A program made the translations under genes and the position numbers. Shown piece by piece: positions 8,634-17,891 of a stretch of 64,000 nt of DNA (positions are counted from its first letter, which is position 1; the number at the start of each line of letters is the position of its first letter). The stretch covers positions 248,001 through 312,000 of the forward strand of contig NZ_JACHDZ010000005.1 in assembly GCF_014201375.1 (NCBI RefSeq). Direction: 5' to 3'. The notes below the pieces were generated by a model. It made no database searches. It worked only from the letters and a program-made list of their open reading frames with translations, and was not told the DNA's origin. The stretch is from Tunturiibacter empetritectus. Its GTDB lineage: Bacteria > Acidobacteriota > Terriglobia > Terriglobales > Acidobacteriaceae.

Positions 8634-9245
8634 CTACTCCGCCACCTCCATCATCTTGGCCCAAAGCACCTTCGTCCCCGCATCCGTCTTAGCGGAGACC
8701 GGCAAAATCTCCTCCACCTCATGCGCTTTTTTCAAAGCCGCAACTGACTTCGCCAACTGATTATTCGAGAGCTTATCTGCCTTCGTCCCCACCACCAGAT
8801 ACGGCCGCTGCGTCTGCTTGAAATATGTAATCAACTGAGTATCATTCTCCTGCGGCGGAATATTCGTATCCACCAGGCAGATGCATAGCGCCAGCGTCTC
8901 CCGCTCCGCAAGATAAGGCTCAATAAAACTCGGCCACTCCGCCGAGATCGACTTCGAGATCTTCGCATACCCATACCCCGGCAGGTCCGCGAAGATCAAC
9001 GTCGGCCTCACCTTCATCTTCTCGCCCGCACCCTCATGCAGCGCAAAAAAATTGATCGCCCGCGTCCGTCCCGGCGTCGACGACACCTTCGCCTCCCGCG
9101 AACCAAGCAGGGAGTTGATCAACGAGGACTTGCCCACATTCGATCGCCCCAGAAACGCAACCTCAGGCGCGCCGAAGGTCTTCGCCTCAGAAGGGAAGTG
9201 CGCGACGTCAGTCGCAGACAATAAAAAAACAGGATTCAGTCGCAT
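8634..9245 (-). CDS. engB: Ribosome-biogenesis GTP-binding protein EngB/YsxC
   Basis: A 203-residue TrmE-Era-EngA-EngB GTPase that helps assemble the large ribosomal subunit. P-loop GRSNVGKSS (residues ~34-42), switch region STPGRTRAINFF, Walker B/G3 DLPGYGYAK, G4 TKADKLS and a G5-like PVSAKT are all intact. Length is standard. No Shine-Dalgarno precedes the ATG at 9245; TAGACT lies six nt upstream and may be a leaderless -10 box. Confidence 0.94.
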   Translation of the reverse strand: MRLNPVFLLSATDVAHFPSEAKTFGAPEVAFLGRSNVGKSSLINSLLGSREAKVSSTPGRTRAINFFALHEGAGEKMKVRPTLIFADLPGYGYAKISKSISAEWPSFIEPYLAERETLALCICLVDTNIPPQENDTQLITYFKQTQRPYLVVGTKADKLSNNQLAKSVAALKKAHEVEEILPVSAKTDAGTKVLWAKMMEVAE

Positions 9246-9257
9246 CTCTCAAGTCTA
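9246..9257 (-). promoter_or_regulatory. Candidate leaderless -10 element for engB
   Basis: Minus-strand TAGACT (complement of 9252-9257) ends six nt before the ATG at 9245; no ribosome-binding site is present. Confidence 0.4.
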
Positions 9258-9296
9258 CCGTCATGCCGTCGTGTGCCCGGCAAATCGTCACCGCAT

Positions 9297-9331
9297 AAAA
9301 AAGCACCTGCCCCGAACAGGGAACAGGTGCT
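9297..9331 (-). terminator. Intrinsic terminator of the glycine-zipper lipoprotein gene
   Basis: On the minus strand AGCACCTG and CAGGTGCT form an 8-bp stem (9302-9309 with 9324-9331) followed by TTTTTT. It lies 24 nt beyond the stop codon at 9355. Confidence 0.75.
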
Positions 9332-9354
9332 CGATCCATCATAGAATCCCGACT

Positions 9355-10182
9355 TTATTCCGTAGGAGCGGCATCCGCGGCAGCGGCCCTCGATCGAGCC
9401 GTGACCGTCACCGGAGCCGTCAGGTGAAAGGTCACCGTGGACTCAGACGGAATCACGACGTCCTTATTCCCCGTGAAGGCCGCGCCAGCCGTTCCAGCGC
9501 CAGCTCCCAGGAGTCCACCCAGCAGAGCGCCCTTGCCGCCGCCGGCCAGTCCTCCAATCAGTGCGCCGCCGCCAGCGCCGCCGCCAATAAAGCCAGCCGA
9601 CCGCTTACCCTTCCCGGCCTGGTCCTTCTCATACGAGTTCGTGCTCACAGAGGTACCCGAGATCTGGGTCACCGCGATGCCCAGCGCACCTGATCCCTTG
9701 AATCGGCCGCGTCCCTTTGCCGCCACGACCGTGCCGACAACACGCGCCCCGCGTGGGAAGACCGTTCCCCCCCCCGCGGTCCTTACCGGAGCCGCCAGCA
9801 CGCCGGTAAATCCATCGCCAACGCTGTTCTTGCTAGCGCTAAGCTGCTCGGTCACCGTCACCGTTACCGCAGTGCCTGCCGGAGCGGTCAACCTCACCGG
9901 AGCAGGTGGCGGCGGAGGTGGCAGTGGAGCCGCTGCTGCCACCGGAGTTGGCGGCGGTGGCGGAGGCACCGCAGGAACCGAAGTCGCAGGCGAGACCGCA
10001 GGCGTAGCCGGCGCCGCACTCGACGAAGTCGGAGTGGCAGGCGTCCCATCAGGATTCAGGGCTTGTGTGGGAGCAGGAGTAGCAGCAGGAGCCGGAGCAG
10101 GCGCTGAACTTTTGCATCCGCCCAGCAGTAAGGTGGTTGAAAGAGCTATGCTTGCTGCAAGATACATCGGTTTCACGCGCAT
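9355..10182 (-). CDS. Predicted lipoprotein with Pro/Ala linker and C-terminal glycine zipper
   Basis: 275 residues. The N-terminus ends in the lipobox LLLGGC (Cys about residue 21), so it should be lipid-anchored. A ~90-residue Pro/Ala/Thr linker follows (runs of five to seven prolines). The C-terminal half begins with LTAPAGTAVTVTVTEQLS and a PRGARVVGTVV strand region, then a glycine zipper (GFIGGGAGGGALIGGLAGGG) and a closing beta segment. The second half has the same layout as the protein at 32095-33006, so the two look paralogous. The ATG at 10182 has GGAGACG upstream. Function unknown; glycine zippers often insert in membranes. Confidence 0.75.
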   Translation of the reverse strand: MRVKPMYLAASIALSTTLLLGGCKSSAPAPAPAATPAPTQALNPDGTPATPTSSSAAPATPAVSPATSVPAVPPPPPPTPVAAAAPLPPPPPPAPVRLTAPAGTAVTVTVTEQLSASKNSVGDGFTGVLAAPVRTAGGGTVFPRGARVVGTVVAAKGRGRFKGSGALGIAVTQISGTSVSTNSYEKDQAGKGKRSAGFIGGGAGGGALIGGLAGGGKGALLGGLLGAGAGTAGAAFTGNKDVVIPSESTVTFHLTAPVTVTARSRAAAADAAPTE

Positions 10183-10792
10183 GGTCGTCTCCAATAGCGA
10201 AAGATCTGATGGAAGCAGGCTACTCGAATAGATTAGCTTTCTTTCGCGAAAGTTGTCCGAAATTCCTCGAGCGAGAAAGAGTAGAACCGGCTTTTTTCTC
10301 AACACAAGTAGCCAAGACTTACGGTAGACATCGAGCCGCCAGGCCAATCATATTCGCACCCTCAAGAAACGCTCCGCATCCCGAAGACTGCAAATAGTTG
10401 CATATGCCGGGAGTTTGTTCTGGTCAATCTGTTAACGCATGACCTACAAATGACCCAAAAGTGTCACGAGTTATTTAGCACCAGAATGGCCAACCTCGGG
10501 TATGCTCCATCATGAGATGTTGAAAGATTTTCAGTCGTCCTGTAACTGTCCTCCCCCTCAGGGGCCCTCCGACCCGTAGAGGCTCCGTTATCGAAGGAAG
10601 TTCCAGATGTTATAGATCTTTTTGGTATTGACCTGGCAGTTTGCACTAATGCATTAATTCTGACAGTCCGATATTTTCCCCCAAGCCTGTCTCACTCTTG
10701 ATTCTCACGCTTTTGATTTCATGTTGTCTCTGGTCAGCACAACCATTACCTTGAACAGCAAACCGCACCACCACCTTTCGGAGGGAACACCC
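10183..10792. other. 610-nt divergent intergenic region
   Basis: Lies between two divergent exported-protein genes, so it must hold both promoters. I see a TTGACC at about 10626-10631 that could be a -35 box for the rightward gene, but no convincing -10, and a GGAGGG ribosome-binding site just before 10793. No credible gene or repeat of the window's families is visible. Confidence 0.5.
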
Positions 10793-12904
10793 ATGATTGG
10801 CAACTCTTTCGCCCGGCTGACGGGCTCAAAGCGAAATCTGCTCGCGCTGATGGCATCGAGCGCGGTCTTCACCGCCGGCTGTTCGAATATGGCGACGACG
10901 GCGCCTTCCATCGTAAGCAACGCCAGCTCTCCAGCCGCACTCGGTGGAAAGATCCACGGTGGAAATCAGCCAGTCGTGGGCGCTACGGTCAAGCTGTATT
11001 ACGCAGGCCAGAGATCGGGCTTTCCTTTCACCCTTGGCGCCACAACCACCACCGACGCCGCAGGGTCCTTCGCCTTCACCAAAGATCCAATCCCAGGCAA
11101 TCCCGTGGATAATGGTTCCACCAGCACCTTCTCCTGCCCAACCAGCGTCGGAATCTCACCGCTGGTCTACGTCATCTCCACGGGCGGAAACACTCAGAAC
11201 AACGGCGACACGACTCAAAGCAACGCTGCCGCAGAGTTCATCTCCGTCTTCGGTACCTGCAACTCGCTTAACGGATCCACCAACATCGACATGACCGAAG
11301 TGACGACCGTGGCCACAATGGCGGCCTATCAAGGATTCTTCGATCCAACCACGGAGAGCATCTCCGCTGACGGGACGACGCAGCAGACCGCAATCATCAC
11401 GGCCATCCCCAATACGATCGCTCTTCTCGCCAATCTAGCTACAGGCGCCTCCGTCACCTCAACCACGTTGAGCGCATCCAGCACAGGGAACATCAATCCA
11501 GCGGTCACGATCACAGCTACTCCCGAGCCCGGCAAAGTCAACCTGCTCGCAAACATTCTCTCGGCCTGCATCAATACCGCAACGGCCTCTTCGACAGCCT
11601 GCACGTCGCTCTTTGCGGCTGCAACTCCACCGAACTCCGCCTATACGTCTAACTTCCAGCACGGGACTCTCCCCGCTCCAACCGATACTCTCCTGGCGAT
11701 CTACTACCTCCTCACGAATCCTACGAGTACAAGTGGCGGCACCTCGAATATCGGTACTCTCTTCGGCCTCGCGGGCGGAGTCAGCGGTCCCTATCAACCC
11801 GCTCTCGCTACCCAGCCTACGGACTGGACCATTGCGGTCAGCTTCACCAGCACCAGTACCTGCGGCTCGACCTCGGGCGGCAGCGGTGGCTTCATCAGCT
11901 CGCCCATCGACATCAATATCGACGCGGCGGACAACGTATGGATCGCCAACTCCCAGGCAGGTTCGGGCAACCTCTCCGAGATCTCGAGCGGTGGCGTACC
12001 CACCACTTGCGTCCTTCTCGGCAGCGGCGGCTCGCAGGGCGGCGCTACGGTCGACTCGGCAGGTAATATCTGGTTCGGCTCCGGCACCAGTCTCTACCGA
12101 TACAACAATGGCACCACCCTTGCCTTCCCAACCACGGTATCTCCCATCGGAGTTACGGCGGATGGAGTTGGAAATGTGTACTTCACCGCGGTCGCCGGAT
12201 CCGTCGGCTCACTCTATCGGATCGCAGGCGCTGCCAGCGCCGGGGCGGCAGTCGCTCCAGTTCAGATCTCCAGCAACGTTGGCACCAACCCGGTTCGCCT
12301 CATGCCGGACTTCCAGGGAAAGGCTCTTCAGGGCAACATCTTCGTCTCCACCGGAACAACTTCGGTGGCCGAGGTCTCGCCCAGTGTTGCAACTGGTAAC
12401 CTGAACGGATTTGTGACCACCCCCATCAATACCTCCGGCAACTCCTATGGTCTCGCCCTCGGACCTCAGAACAACCTCTTCGTCTCGGCGATCGACAGTG
12501 GCGTCATCACCGGGCTGAGCGCAACCAGCGGCTACACCGCGCCTATCAACGGGGGATACCCCTACGTGACGCCGGCAACCATTGGTGTCGCCACACCAAC
12601 CGCAATCGCAGTCGATGGCCGTCTCAACGTATGGATTCCTAACAATGCCAACGGTACAGGCACCGGTAGCGTCAGCGAACTCGGAAGCGCAAACACGGCG
12701 ACCGGGCTCTCACCCTCCACCGGCTTCCAGAAATCCTCGTCCTTCCTGACCTCCGGACGCGCCTCAGTGGTCGACCAGGCCGGCAACGTCTGGGTTGCAG
12801 GAGACGGAGCAAACTTCATCACCGAGATCGTCGGTGGAGGCGTTCCCATCTTCCAGCCCTACGCGCTCGGTTTGAAGAACGGCCGCTTCCAGGCCATCCC
12901 CTAA
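10793..12904 (+). CDS. Exported beta-propeller-like (Vgb/NHL-type) protein, possible lipoprotein
   Basis: 703 residues. MIGNSFARLTGSKRNLLALMASSAVFTAGC is a signal peptide; Cys follows TAG, so lipidation is possible though the lipobox is imperfect. Residues ~40-100 contain a carboxypeptidase-regulatory-like fold (GGKIHGGNQPVVGATVKLYY). The C-terminal half has repeated blade-like units: IDAADNVWIANS, VDSAGNIWFGSG, ADGVGNVYFTAV, VDGRLNVWIPNN, VDQAGNVWVAGD. The start is the ATG at 10793 with GGAGGG upstream. A strong terminator follows. Typical of secreted acidobacterial proteins; ligand unknown. Confidence 0.75.
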   Translation: MIGNSFARLTGSKRNLLALMASSAVFTAGCSNMATTAPSIVSNASSPAALGGKIHGGNQPVVGATVKLYYAGQRSGFPFTLGATTTTDAAGSFAFTKDPIPGNPVDNGSTSTFSCPTSVGISPLVYVISTGGNTQNNGDTTQSNAAAEFISVFGTCNSLNGSTNIDMTEVTTVATMAAYQGFFDPTTESISADGTTQQTAIITAIPNTIALLANLATGASVTSTTLSASSTGNINPAVTITATPEPGKVNLLANILSACINTATASSTACTSLFAAATPPNSAYTSNFQHGTLPAPTDTLLAIYYLLTNPTSTSGGTSNIGTLFGLAGGVSGPYQPALATQPTDWTIAVSFTSTSTCGSTSGGSGGFISSPIDINIDAADNVWIANSQAGSGNLSEISSGGVPTTCVLLGSGGSQGGATVDSAGNIWFGSGTSLYRYNNGTTLAFPTTVSPIGVTADGVGNVYFTAVAGSVGSLYRIAGAASAGAAVAPVQISSNVGTNPVRLMPDFQGKALQGNIFVSTGTTSVAEVSPSVATGNLNGFVTTPINTSGNSYGLALGPQNNLFVSAIDSGVITGLSATSGYTAPINGGYPYVTPATIGVATPTAIAVDGRLNVWIPNNANGTGTGSVSELGSANTATGLSPSTGFQKSSSFLTSGRASVVDQAGNVWVAGDGANFITEIVGGGVPIFQPYALGLKNGRFQAIP

Positions 12905-12924
12905 CCCAATGCGGAACAAACCAT

Positions 12925-12960
12925 CAGAAGACCCCGGATGCACTCGTCCGGGGTCTTCTG
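12925..12960. terminator. Strong intrinsic terminator
   Basis: CAGAAGACCCCGGA pairs with TCCGGGGTCTTCTG (14-bp perfect stem, 8-nt loop) 20 nt after the stop at 12904. There is no long T-run, but the stem is the strongest in this region and is nearly symmetric. Confidence 0.7.
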
Positions 12961-13045
12961 CATGGATAACCCACGGTAAATATGACTTAGATTGCAACCA
13001 ACCCAGCTACAATATCCTCCTCGCAGAGTACGTTGACCAGCCTTC

Positions 13046-15556
13046 ATGGGTAAGCAGAGCCTCCCTCACCCTCTCCGCACCAGAATCGTTCCCATCAGGA
13101 TCGCACTCGCCCTCCTGCTCTGCGTCCTCTCCCCCTCGAGCCTTCCCGCCCAAACCACATCCGTCTCCGCGCTAACGGTCCCGCTCGTCCTCCCCTCCGC
13201 TATCGTCTTCGATTCAGCCGGCAACCTCTACTTCGCCGAAACTGGAAACCACGTCATCCGCAAGGTCGACACCAGCGGCAACCTCACGACCATCGCCGGC
13301 ACCGGCACGCAGGGCTTCTCCGGCGACACAGGCCCCGCCATCTCCGCCACCCTTGACTCTCCGCAGGGCCTGGCTCTCGACCCGGCAAACAACCTCTACC
13401 TGGCCGACACCCACAACCACCGCATCCGCAGACTCAATCTCACCACCGGCCTCATCACCACCATCGCCGGCAGCACCCCTGGCTACTCCGGCGACGGCGC
13501 CCCCGCCCTCTCCGCCCAACTCAACCTCCCCACCGCGCTCGCCATCGACGCCTCCGGCAACCTCTACCTCGCCGACACCGCGAATCACCGCATCCGCCGC
13601 ATCGATGCCACCACCGGCCTCATCACCACCATCGCCGGCACTGGCACTCAAGGCTACACCGGCGACGGCGCTCTTGCCCTCTCCGCCGCCATCGACTCGC
13701 CCACGGGCATCGCCATCGACGCCTCCAACAACCTCTACCTCGCCGACACCCACAACCACCGCATCCGCAAGATCACCTCCAGCACCGGCCTCATCACCAC
13801 CATCGCCGGCACGGGCCTGCCCGGCTTCTCCGGCGACACCGCCCCGGCCTCCGCCGCAACCCTCGCACTCCCTCACGGCCTCACCGTCGACGCCGTCGGC
13901 AACCTCTACCTCTCCGACACCGCGAACCACCGCATCCGCCGCATCGACGCCACCACCGGCCTCATCACCACCGTCGTCGGCGACGGCACCCAGGCCTTCG
14001 CCGGCGACAACGGCCCTCCAACAGCCGCCTCCCTCGACAGCCCAACTGCAACATCCCTCTCTCCAGCCAGCAGCCTCACCCTCTCCGACACCGGCAATCA
14101 GCGCATCCGTCAGGTCGAGACCCAGCCCGCAGGCGGCACCATCACCACCATCGCGGGCCTAGGTTCAACCACACCCACAGCACTCACCCTCACCGCACCC
14201 TCCGCCATCGCCTACGGCACCGGACAGCTCACAGCCAACCTCGCCTCCAGCCAAGCAACAAACCCAGCCACAGGCAGCATCACTTTTCTAGCAACCACCA
14301 CCGCTGCCACAAAGACCCTGGGCATCGCGCCGCTCCTCTCCAACACCGCAACCTTCTCAACTACCACCTTGCCCGCGGGCGCCTACAGCCTCACCGCAAT
14401 CTACTCCGGCGATCAGACTCATCCCTCCACCCAGAGTCCCCCCCTGGCCCTCACCATCACCCCACAGCAACTCACCGCCACCATCGCTCCCATCTTCGTC
14501 CTCTACGGTCAGCCAATTCCGAACCTCCCCGGCACTCTAACCGGCGTCCTCCCTCAGGATGCCGCAAGCCTCACCGCCACCTTCACCACCACTGCCACAA
14601 CAGGCTCGCCCGCTGGAACCTATCCCATCACGCCCCGGCTCACCGGCCCGGCAGCAGGGAACTACAGGGTCGCCGCACCCTCCACCTCCCTCACCATTAC
14701 CCCGGCCGGTACCGTCATCACGCTCAGCAACCTCGTAGCTACCGGAACCACGGGGACCACCGGATCAACCCTCACCCTCACCGTCCACGTCGCCAGCACC
14801 ACCACCGGCACGCCAACCGGCTCGGTCACCCTGCTCGATGGCAACAGCCCACTCTTCACCACTCCACTCTCCTCCTCGGGCGACGCAGTCTTCCTCACCA
14901 GCCTCCTCGCCCAGGGCTCTCACACCTTCACCGCCGTCTATGACGGCAGCATCAACTTCACTCCCAGCGTCTCCGCTCCGCGCCTGATCACCGTCGGGAC
15001 CGGACCTCCCGTCACACCGGACTTCGCTCTCGCCGCCACCGGCAGCACCACGCAGACCATCCTCTCCGGCTCCAGTGCCAGCTTCACCTTCGCCGTTCAG
15101 ACGCAGAACAATCTCTCCAGCCCCATTACCCTCGCCGCCAGCGGCCTGCCAAATCTCGCCACCGCCTCCTTCAACCCCGCCACCCTGCCACCCGGCGCGA
15201 CACCCAACTCCTTCACCATGACGATCGCAACACCAACGACCGTCGCAGCGAGCAGCCCCTCAACCCACGGCCTCTACCAATCCTTCCTCGCAGGACTCTT
15301 TCTCCTCTGTCCCCTCGCAGGCGCGGCTCTACGCAGACGCAAGCACACGACAGCAACCAGACTCCTTCTCCTGGCCATCGCCAGCGTCACCCTCACCCTA
15401 GCCACCGGCTGCGGAGCCCGCATCAACGCCGACCCTCAGCTAACCTCACCCGCAAAGAGCTACACCATCACGGTCACCGGCACCGCCACCTCCCCAACCG
15501 GAAGCCCCCTGCAACACTCCGCCACCGTAACTCTCACGCTCAATCCCGCCAGCTAG
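13046..15556 (+). CDS. Exported NHL-repeat protein with Ig-like/MBG domains
   Basis: 836 residues. Signal peptide at residues ~15-35 (ALALLLCVLSPSSLPAQ). Residues ~48-370 are NHL repeats of the form GNLYLADTxNHRIRRID...GLITTIAGTG, which build a beta-propeller. Residues ~385-480 and ~560-650 are Ig-like blocks and ~480-555 an MBG-like block (GTYPITPRLTGPAAGNY). The last ~170 residues contain a hydrophobic helix followed by RRRK and a second one ending near LATGCGA, so a C-terminal membrane anchor or sorting signal is possible. The DNA of the NHL part is itself repetitive (period ~168-171 bp). A TACAAT lies ~30 nt upstream; no clear ribosome-binding site. Partner unknown. Confidence 0.8.
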   Translation: MGKQSLPHPLRTRIVPIRIALALLLCVLSPSSLPAQTTSVSALTVPLVLPSAIVFDSAGNLYFAETGNHVIRKVDTSGNLTTIAGTGTQGFSGDTGPAISATLDSPQGLALDPANNLYLADTHNHRIRRLNLTTGLITTIAGSTPGYSGDGAPALSAQLNLPTALAIDASGNLYLADTANHRIRRIDATTGLITTIAGTGTQGYTGDGALALSAAIDSPTGIAIDASNNLYLADTHNHRIRKITSSTGLITTIAGTGLPGFSGDTAPASAATLALPHGLTVDAVGNLYLSDTANHRIRRIDATTGLITTVVGDGTQAFAGDNGPPTAASLDSPTATSLSPASSLTLSDTGNQRIRQVETQPAGGTITTIAGLGSTTPTALTLTAPSAIAYGTGQLTANLASSQATNPATGSITFLATTTAATKTLGIAPLLSNTATFSTTTLPAGAYSLTAIYSGDQTHPSTQSPPLALTITPQQLTATIAPIFVLYGQPIPNLPGTLTGVLPQDAASLTATFTTTATTGSPAGTYPITPRLTGPAAGNYRVAAPSTSLTITPAGTVITLSNLVATGTTGTTGSTLTLTVHVASTTTGTPTGSVTLLDGNSPLFTTPLSSSGDAVFLTSLLAQGSHTFTAVYDGSINFTPSVSAPRLITVGTGPPVTPDFALAATGSTTQTILSGSSASFTFAVQTQNNLSSPITLAASGLPNLATASFNPATLPPGATPNSFTMTIATPTTVAASSPSTHGLYQSFLAGLFLLCPLAGAALRRRKHTTATRLLLLAIASVTLTLATGCGARINADPQLTSPAKSYTITVTGTATSPTGSPLQHSATVTLTLNPAS
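13215..14060 (+). repeat. Tandem ~170-bp coding repeat (NHL units)
   Basis: Five units; the phrase AACCTCTAC recurs near 13225, 13391, 13559, 13729 and 13900. Units three to five share long identical stretches such as the bases encoding GLITTIAG, so recent duplication or gene conversion inside the gene is likely. Confidence 0.7.
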
Positions 15557-15569
15557 ATCCCGCCCGATT

Positions 15570-15667
15570 CCGACCAACGGGAGGACAAGCGAACCCACCC
15601 AGCCCGGAAAAGGTATACAAGTCACGAAGTGACCGCGCCACGCGTAGTGGGCCCGTCCGGCAGGACA
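15570..15667 (+). repeat. Family II repeat
   Basis: Begins CCGACCAACGGGAGGAC, contains TCACGAAGTGA (palindrome) and ends GGGCCCGTCCGGCAGGACA. Related copies occur at 20304, 34684 (inverted), 34779 and 39320. Confidence 0.8.
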
Positions 15668-15673
15668 TAAAAG

Positions 15674-16402
15674 CTACCCAGGCCCCAGCAGCCGCAGAAT
15701 AAAAAACACCACCACCCCAGCAAAGAACACCAGCGCCATCCGCAACCCCGGCTCCCGATTCACCTCCGGCACCAGATCCGTCGCCGCGACATAGATCGTC
15801 ACCCCAGCCGACAGCGGCAGCCCCACCCGCACCCAGCTAGGCTCGAGGTTAATCACGAGCACCCCCAGCACCGTCATTGCCCCCAGAAACAAAGCCGAGT
15901 TCAATGCCGCAGCCGCCCCCCGGCCACCCGCCAGCATCACGCTCGCCATCGTAAAGCCTTCAGGAATCTTGTGCAGAAACACCGCGAAGAACAAAATCCA
16001 TCCCAGCCAATGCGACAGCACAAACCCCGACCCAATCGCCACCCCGTCAAAAAAAGTATGCATCGCCAACCCCAGCAGAACCGAGTAGCTGGTCTTCGCC
16101 GAAAGAAACTCGTGGTGGTGCGTCTCCTCCCCAAAGTGAAAGTGAGGCACCAGCGAATGCTCCAGCAGATGTACCCCGCAGTACCCAGCCAGAATCAGCA
16201 GCGGAGCAAACCGAGCATTCACCCGCAGCCCCTCCGGAATCATCTCCAGCACCGCCGCCGCCAGCATAAAACCCGCACCCAGCGCGACGAAGTAGCGCAG
16301 AGCCCGCGCCGAAGGCGACTGCCGCACCAGCAAAAATCCACCCAGAAAATCAGCCAGTCCCGCCACCAGCCCCAGCGTCAGGCTCAACCACAGCGCCGAC
16401 AC
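15674..16402 (-). CDS. ZIP-family divalent metal transporter
   Basis: 242 residues and about eight membrane helices. Helix 4/5 signatures with metal ligands are clear: LGLAMHTFFDGVAIGSG and FFAVFLHKIPEGFTMAS. The loop before them is His-rich (HFHFGEETHHHE), as in zinc/iron ZIP importers. The start is a GTG at 16402 with GGAGGAG upstream. It would move Zn2+, Fe2+ or a similar ion into the cytoplasm; which one cannot be read from the sequence. Confidence 0.9.
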   Translation of the reverse strand: MSALWLSLTLGLVAGLADFLGGFLLVRQSPSARALRYFVALGAGFMLAAAVLEMIPEGLRVNARFAPLLILAGYCGVHLLEHSLVPHFHFGEETHHHEFLSAKTSYSVLLGLAMHTFFDGVAIGSGFVLSHWLGWILFFAVFLHKIPEGFTMASVMLAGGRGAAAALNSALFLGAMTVLGVLVINLEPSWVRVGLPLSAGVTIYVAATDLVPEVNREPGLRMALVFFAGVVVFFILRLLGPG

Positions 16403-16519
16403 CGCTAGCTCCTCCGGCCGATCTTCAGCGCATCGCCATCTATCCCAAATAAAGTCGCCGCATCCAATCGCAGCCGACCAACCACGCAGATCTTCATGTT
16501 CTTACGATTCTACCGTCTC

Positions 16520-17005
16520 CTATTGCGACTCACGAGACAGCACAAACACCACACCCAACCCGCAGAAAAAGACGAACCCCTCCAGCCGCTCCGACAAAAC
16601 ATGCAGCCGCTCAAAGTCCACTCGCCCCGCATTCCCCACCGGAGCCGTCTCCACGGCCCCACCCGCCAGCGCCCGGTCCACCTCCATCGCCGGCAGTATC
16701 TTGAACTGCGAATAAAACGTCCCCGCCATCATCAGCCCGGCAAGAATCATCTCAATCGCAAACTCCGTCCTCGCCGCCACCCCGGCCCGCAGCCACAACA
16801 GCCCGGTCGCAACATAAAAGACCGCGCCCCCCACCAACCCGATCCAGTGCAGCACCCGCAGCGTTCCGCCCACCACCATTCCCGCTTCGTGCGCGCTCGG
16901 CAGACTATGAAAGGCCACCGGCGCCACCACAAAGGCAAAAAATCCAAGCCCGCCAACCCACGCCACCATCGCAAACAACCGCAGAGCCCGCAACAAAATC
17001 TGCAT
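16520..17005 (-). CDS. DUF4149 membrane protein
   Basis: 161 residues with four predicted membrane helices. The N-terminal FAMVAWVGGLGFFAFVVAPVAF, the central LHWIGLVGGAVFYVATGLLWL and the ending ERLHVLSERLEGFVFFCGL fit the DUF4149 (TMEM205-like) family, which has no established function. It lies 24 nt downstream of htpX on the same strand and is likely co-transcribed. Confidence 0.8.
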   Translation of the reverse strand: MQILLRALRLFAMVAWVGGLGFFAFVVAPVAFHSLPSAHEAGMVVGGTLRVLHWIGLVGGAVFYVATGLLWLRAGVAARTEFAIEMILAGLMMAGTFYSQFKILPAMEVDRALAGGAVETAPVGNAGRVDFERLHVLSERLEGFVFFCGLGVVFVLSRESQ

Positions 17006-17029
17006 CCTAGATTTGGTCCCCTCGAATCA

Positions 17030-17881
17030 CTAGATGTGGTCCCTTCCAATCAACCGTTGAATCCGTTCCTTCATCGGAGGATGCGTCGAAAAAAGACTCC
17101 CAATTCCCCCGCTCCCCAGCAGAGGCGCAACAATAAACAGATGTGCGTTCGAAGGTGAAGCCTGCATCGGAATCCTCTTCGAATAATCCTCCAGCTTCTG
17201 CAGCGCCCGCGCCAGCGCATACGGATTGCCCGTCGCCGCCGCCCCCGTAGCATCGGCCTCAAACTCCCGCGTCCGCGAGATCCAGAGCTGAATCAGCGAA
17301 GCCGCAATCGGAGCAACGATAATCATCAGCAGACCCTGCAGGCCGCCGCCGCGTCTGTCGCCTCCACGACCGCCGCCGCCGCCAAACAGCGAAGCGTAGT
17401 AGCCCATCCGCGCCACCATCGTAATCGCCCCCGCCAGCGTTGCAGCAATCGAGCTCGTCAGAATATCCCGATTCCGCACATGCCCCAGCTCATGCGCCAG
17501 CACACCCTCCAACTCCTCATCATCCAGCAGCTGCAGAATCCCATGCGTCACCGCCACCGAAGCATGCTGCGGATTCCTCCCCGTAGCAAAAGCATTCGGA
17601 GACTCCGTCGGCAGCACATAGATCTTCGGCATCGGCAGGCCCTGCTTCGCCGTCAGCCTCTCCACCGCCGCATACGCCCGCGGCAGTTGCTCCCGCGTCA
17701 CCGGCTGCGCGTTGTACATCCGCAACGCTATCCGGTCCGAGAAGAAGTACGTCCCAAAGTTGAACGCAACCGATAGGACGAACGCGAGCACCATGCCGTT
17801 TCGCCCACCAAAGCGATCCCCAATGAAGAGCAAAAACAGCGTCAGCAAAACCAACAACAACGTCGACTTGAACGTATTCAT
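17030..17881 (-). CDS. htpX: Zinc metalloprotease HtpX (membrane protein quality control)
   Basis: About 283 residues. Two N-terminal membrane helices are followed by the M48 domain with HELGHVRNRD (zinc ligands and catalytic Glu), a membrane pair, a Gly/Arg-rich insert (FGGGGGRGGDRRGGG) and EFEADATGA with the third zinc ligand Glu. It ends STHPPMKERIQRL, as usual in HtpX. I choose the ATG at 17881 because GAGGTG lies 6 nt before it; a GTG at 17890 is possible. It follows the 17892-19253 gene by about 10 nt, so they form one transcription unit with DUF4149. Confidence 0.93.
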   Translation of the reverse strand: MNTFKSTLLLVLLTLFLLFIGDRFGGRNGMVLAFVLSVAFNFGTYFFSDRIALRMYNAQPVTREQLPRAYAAVERLTAKQGLPMPKIYVLPTESPNAFATGRNPQHASVAVTHGILQLLDDEELEGVLAHELGHVRNRDILTSSIAATLAGAITMVARMGYYASLFGGGGGRGGDRRGGGLQGLLMIIVAPIAASLIQLWISRTREFEADATGAAATGNPYALARALQKLEDYSKRIPMQASPSNAHLFIVAPLLGSGGIGSLFSTHPPMKERIQRLIGRDHI

Positions 17882-17891
17882 CGTCAGCACC

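Noticed and set aside
13215..14060. CRISPR-like regular repeats
   Set aside because: The units are ~170 bp, in frame and encode NHL blades; there are no unique spacers between short constant repeats.
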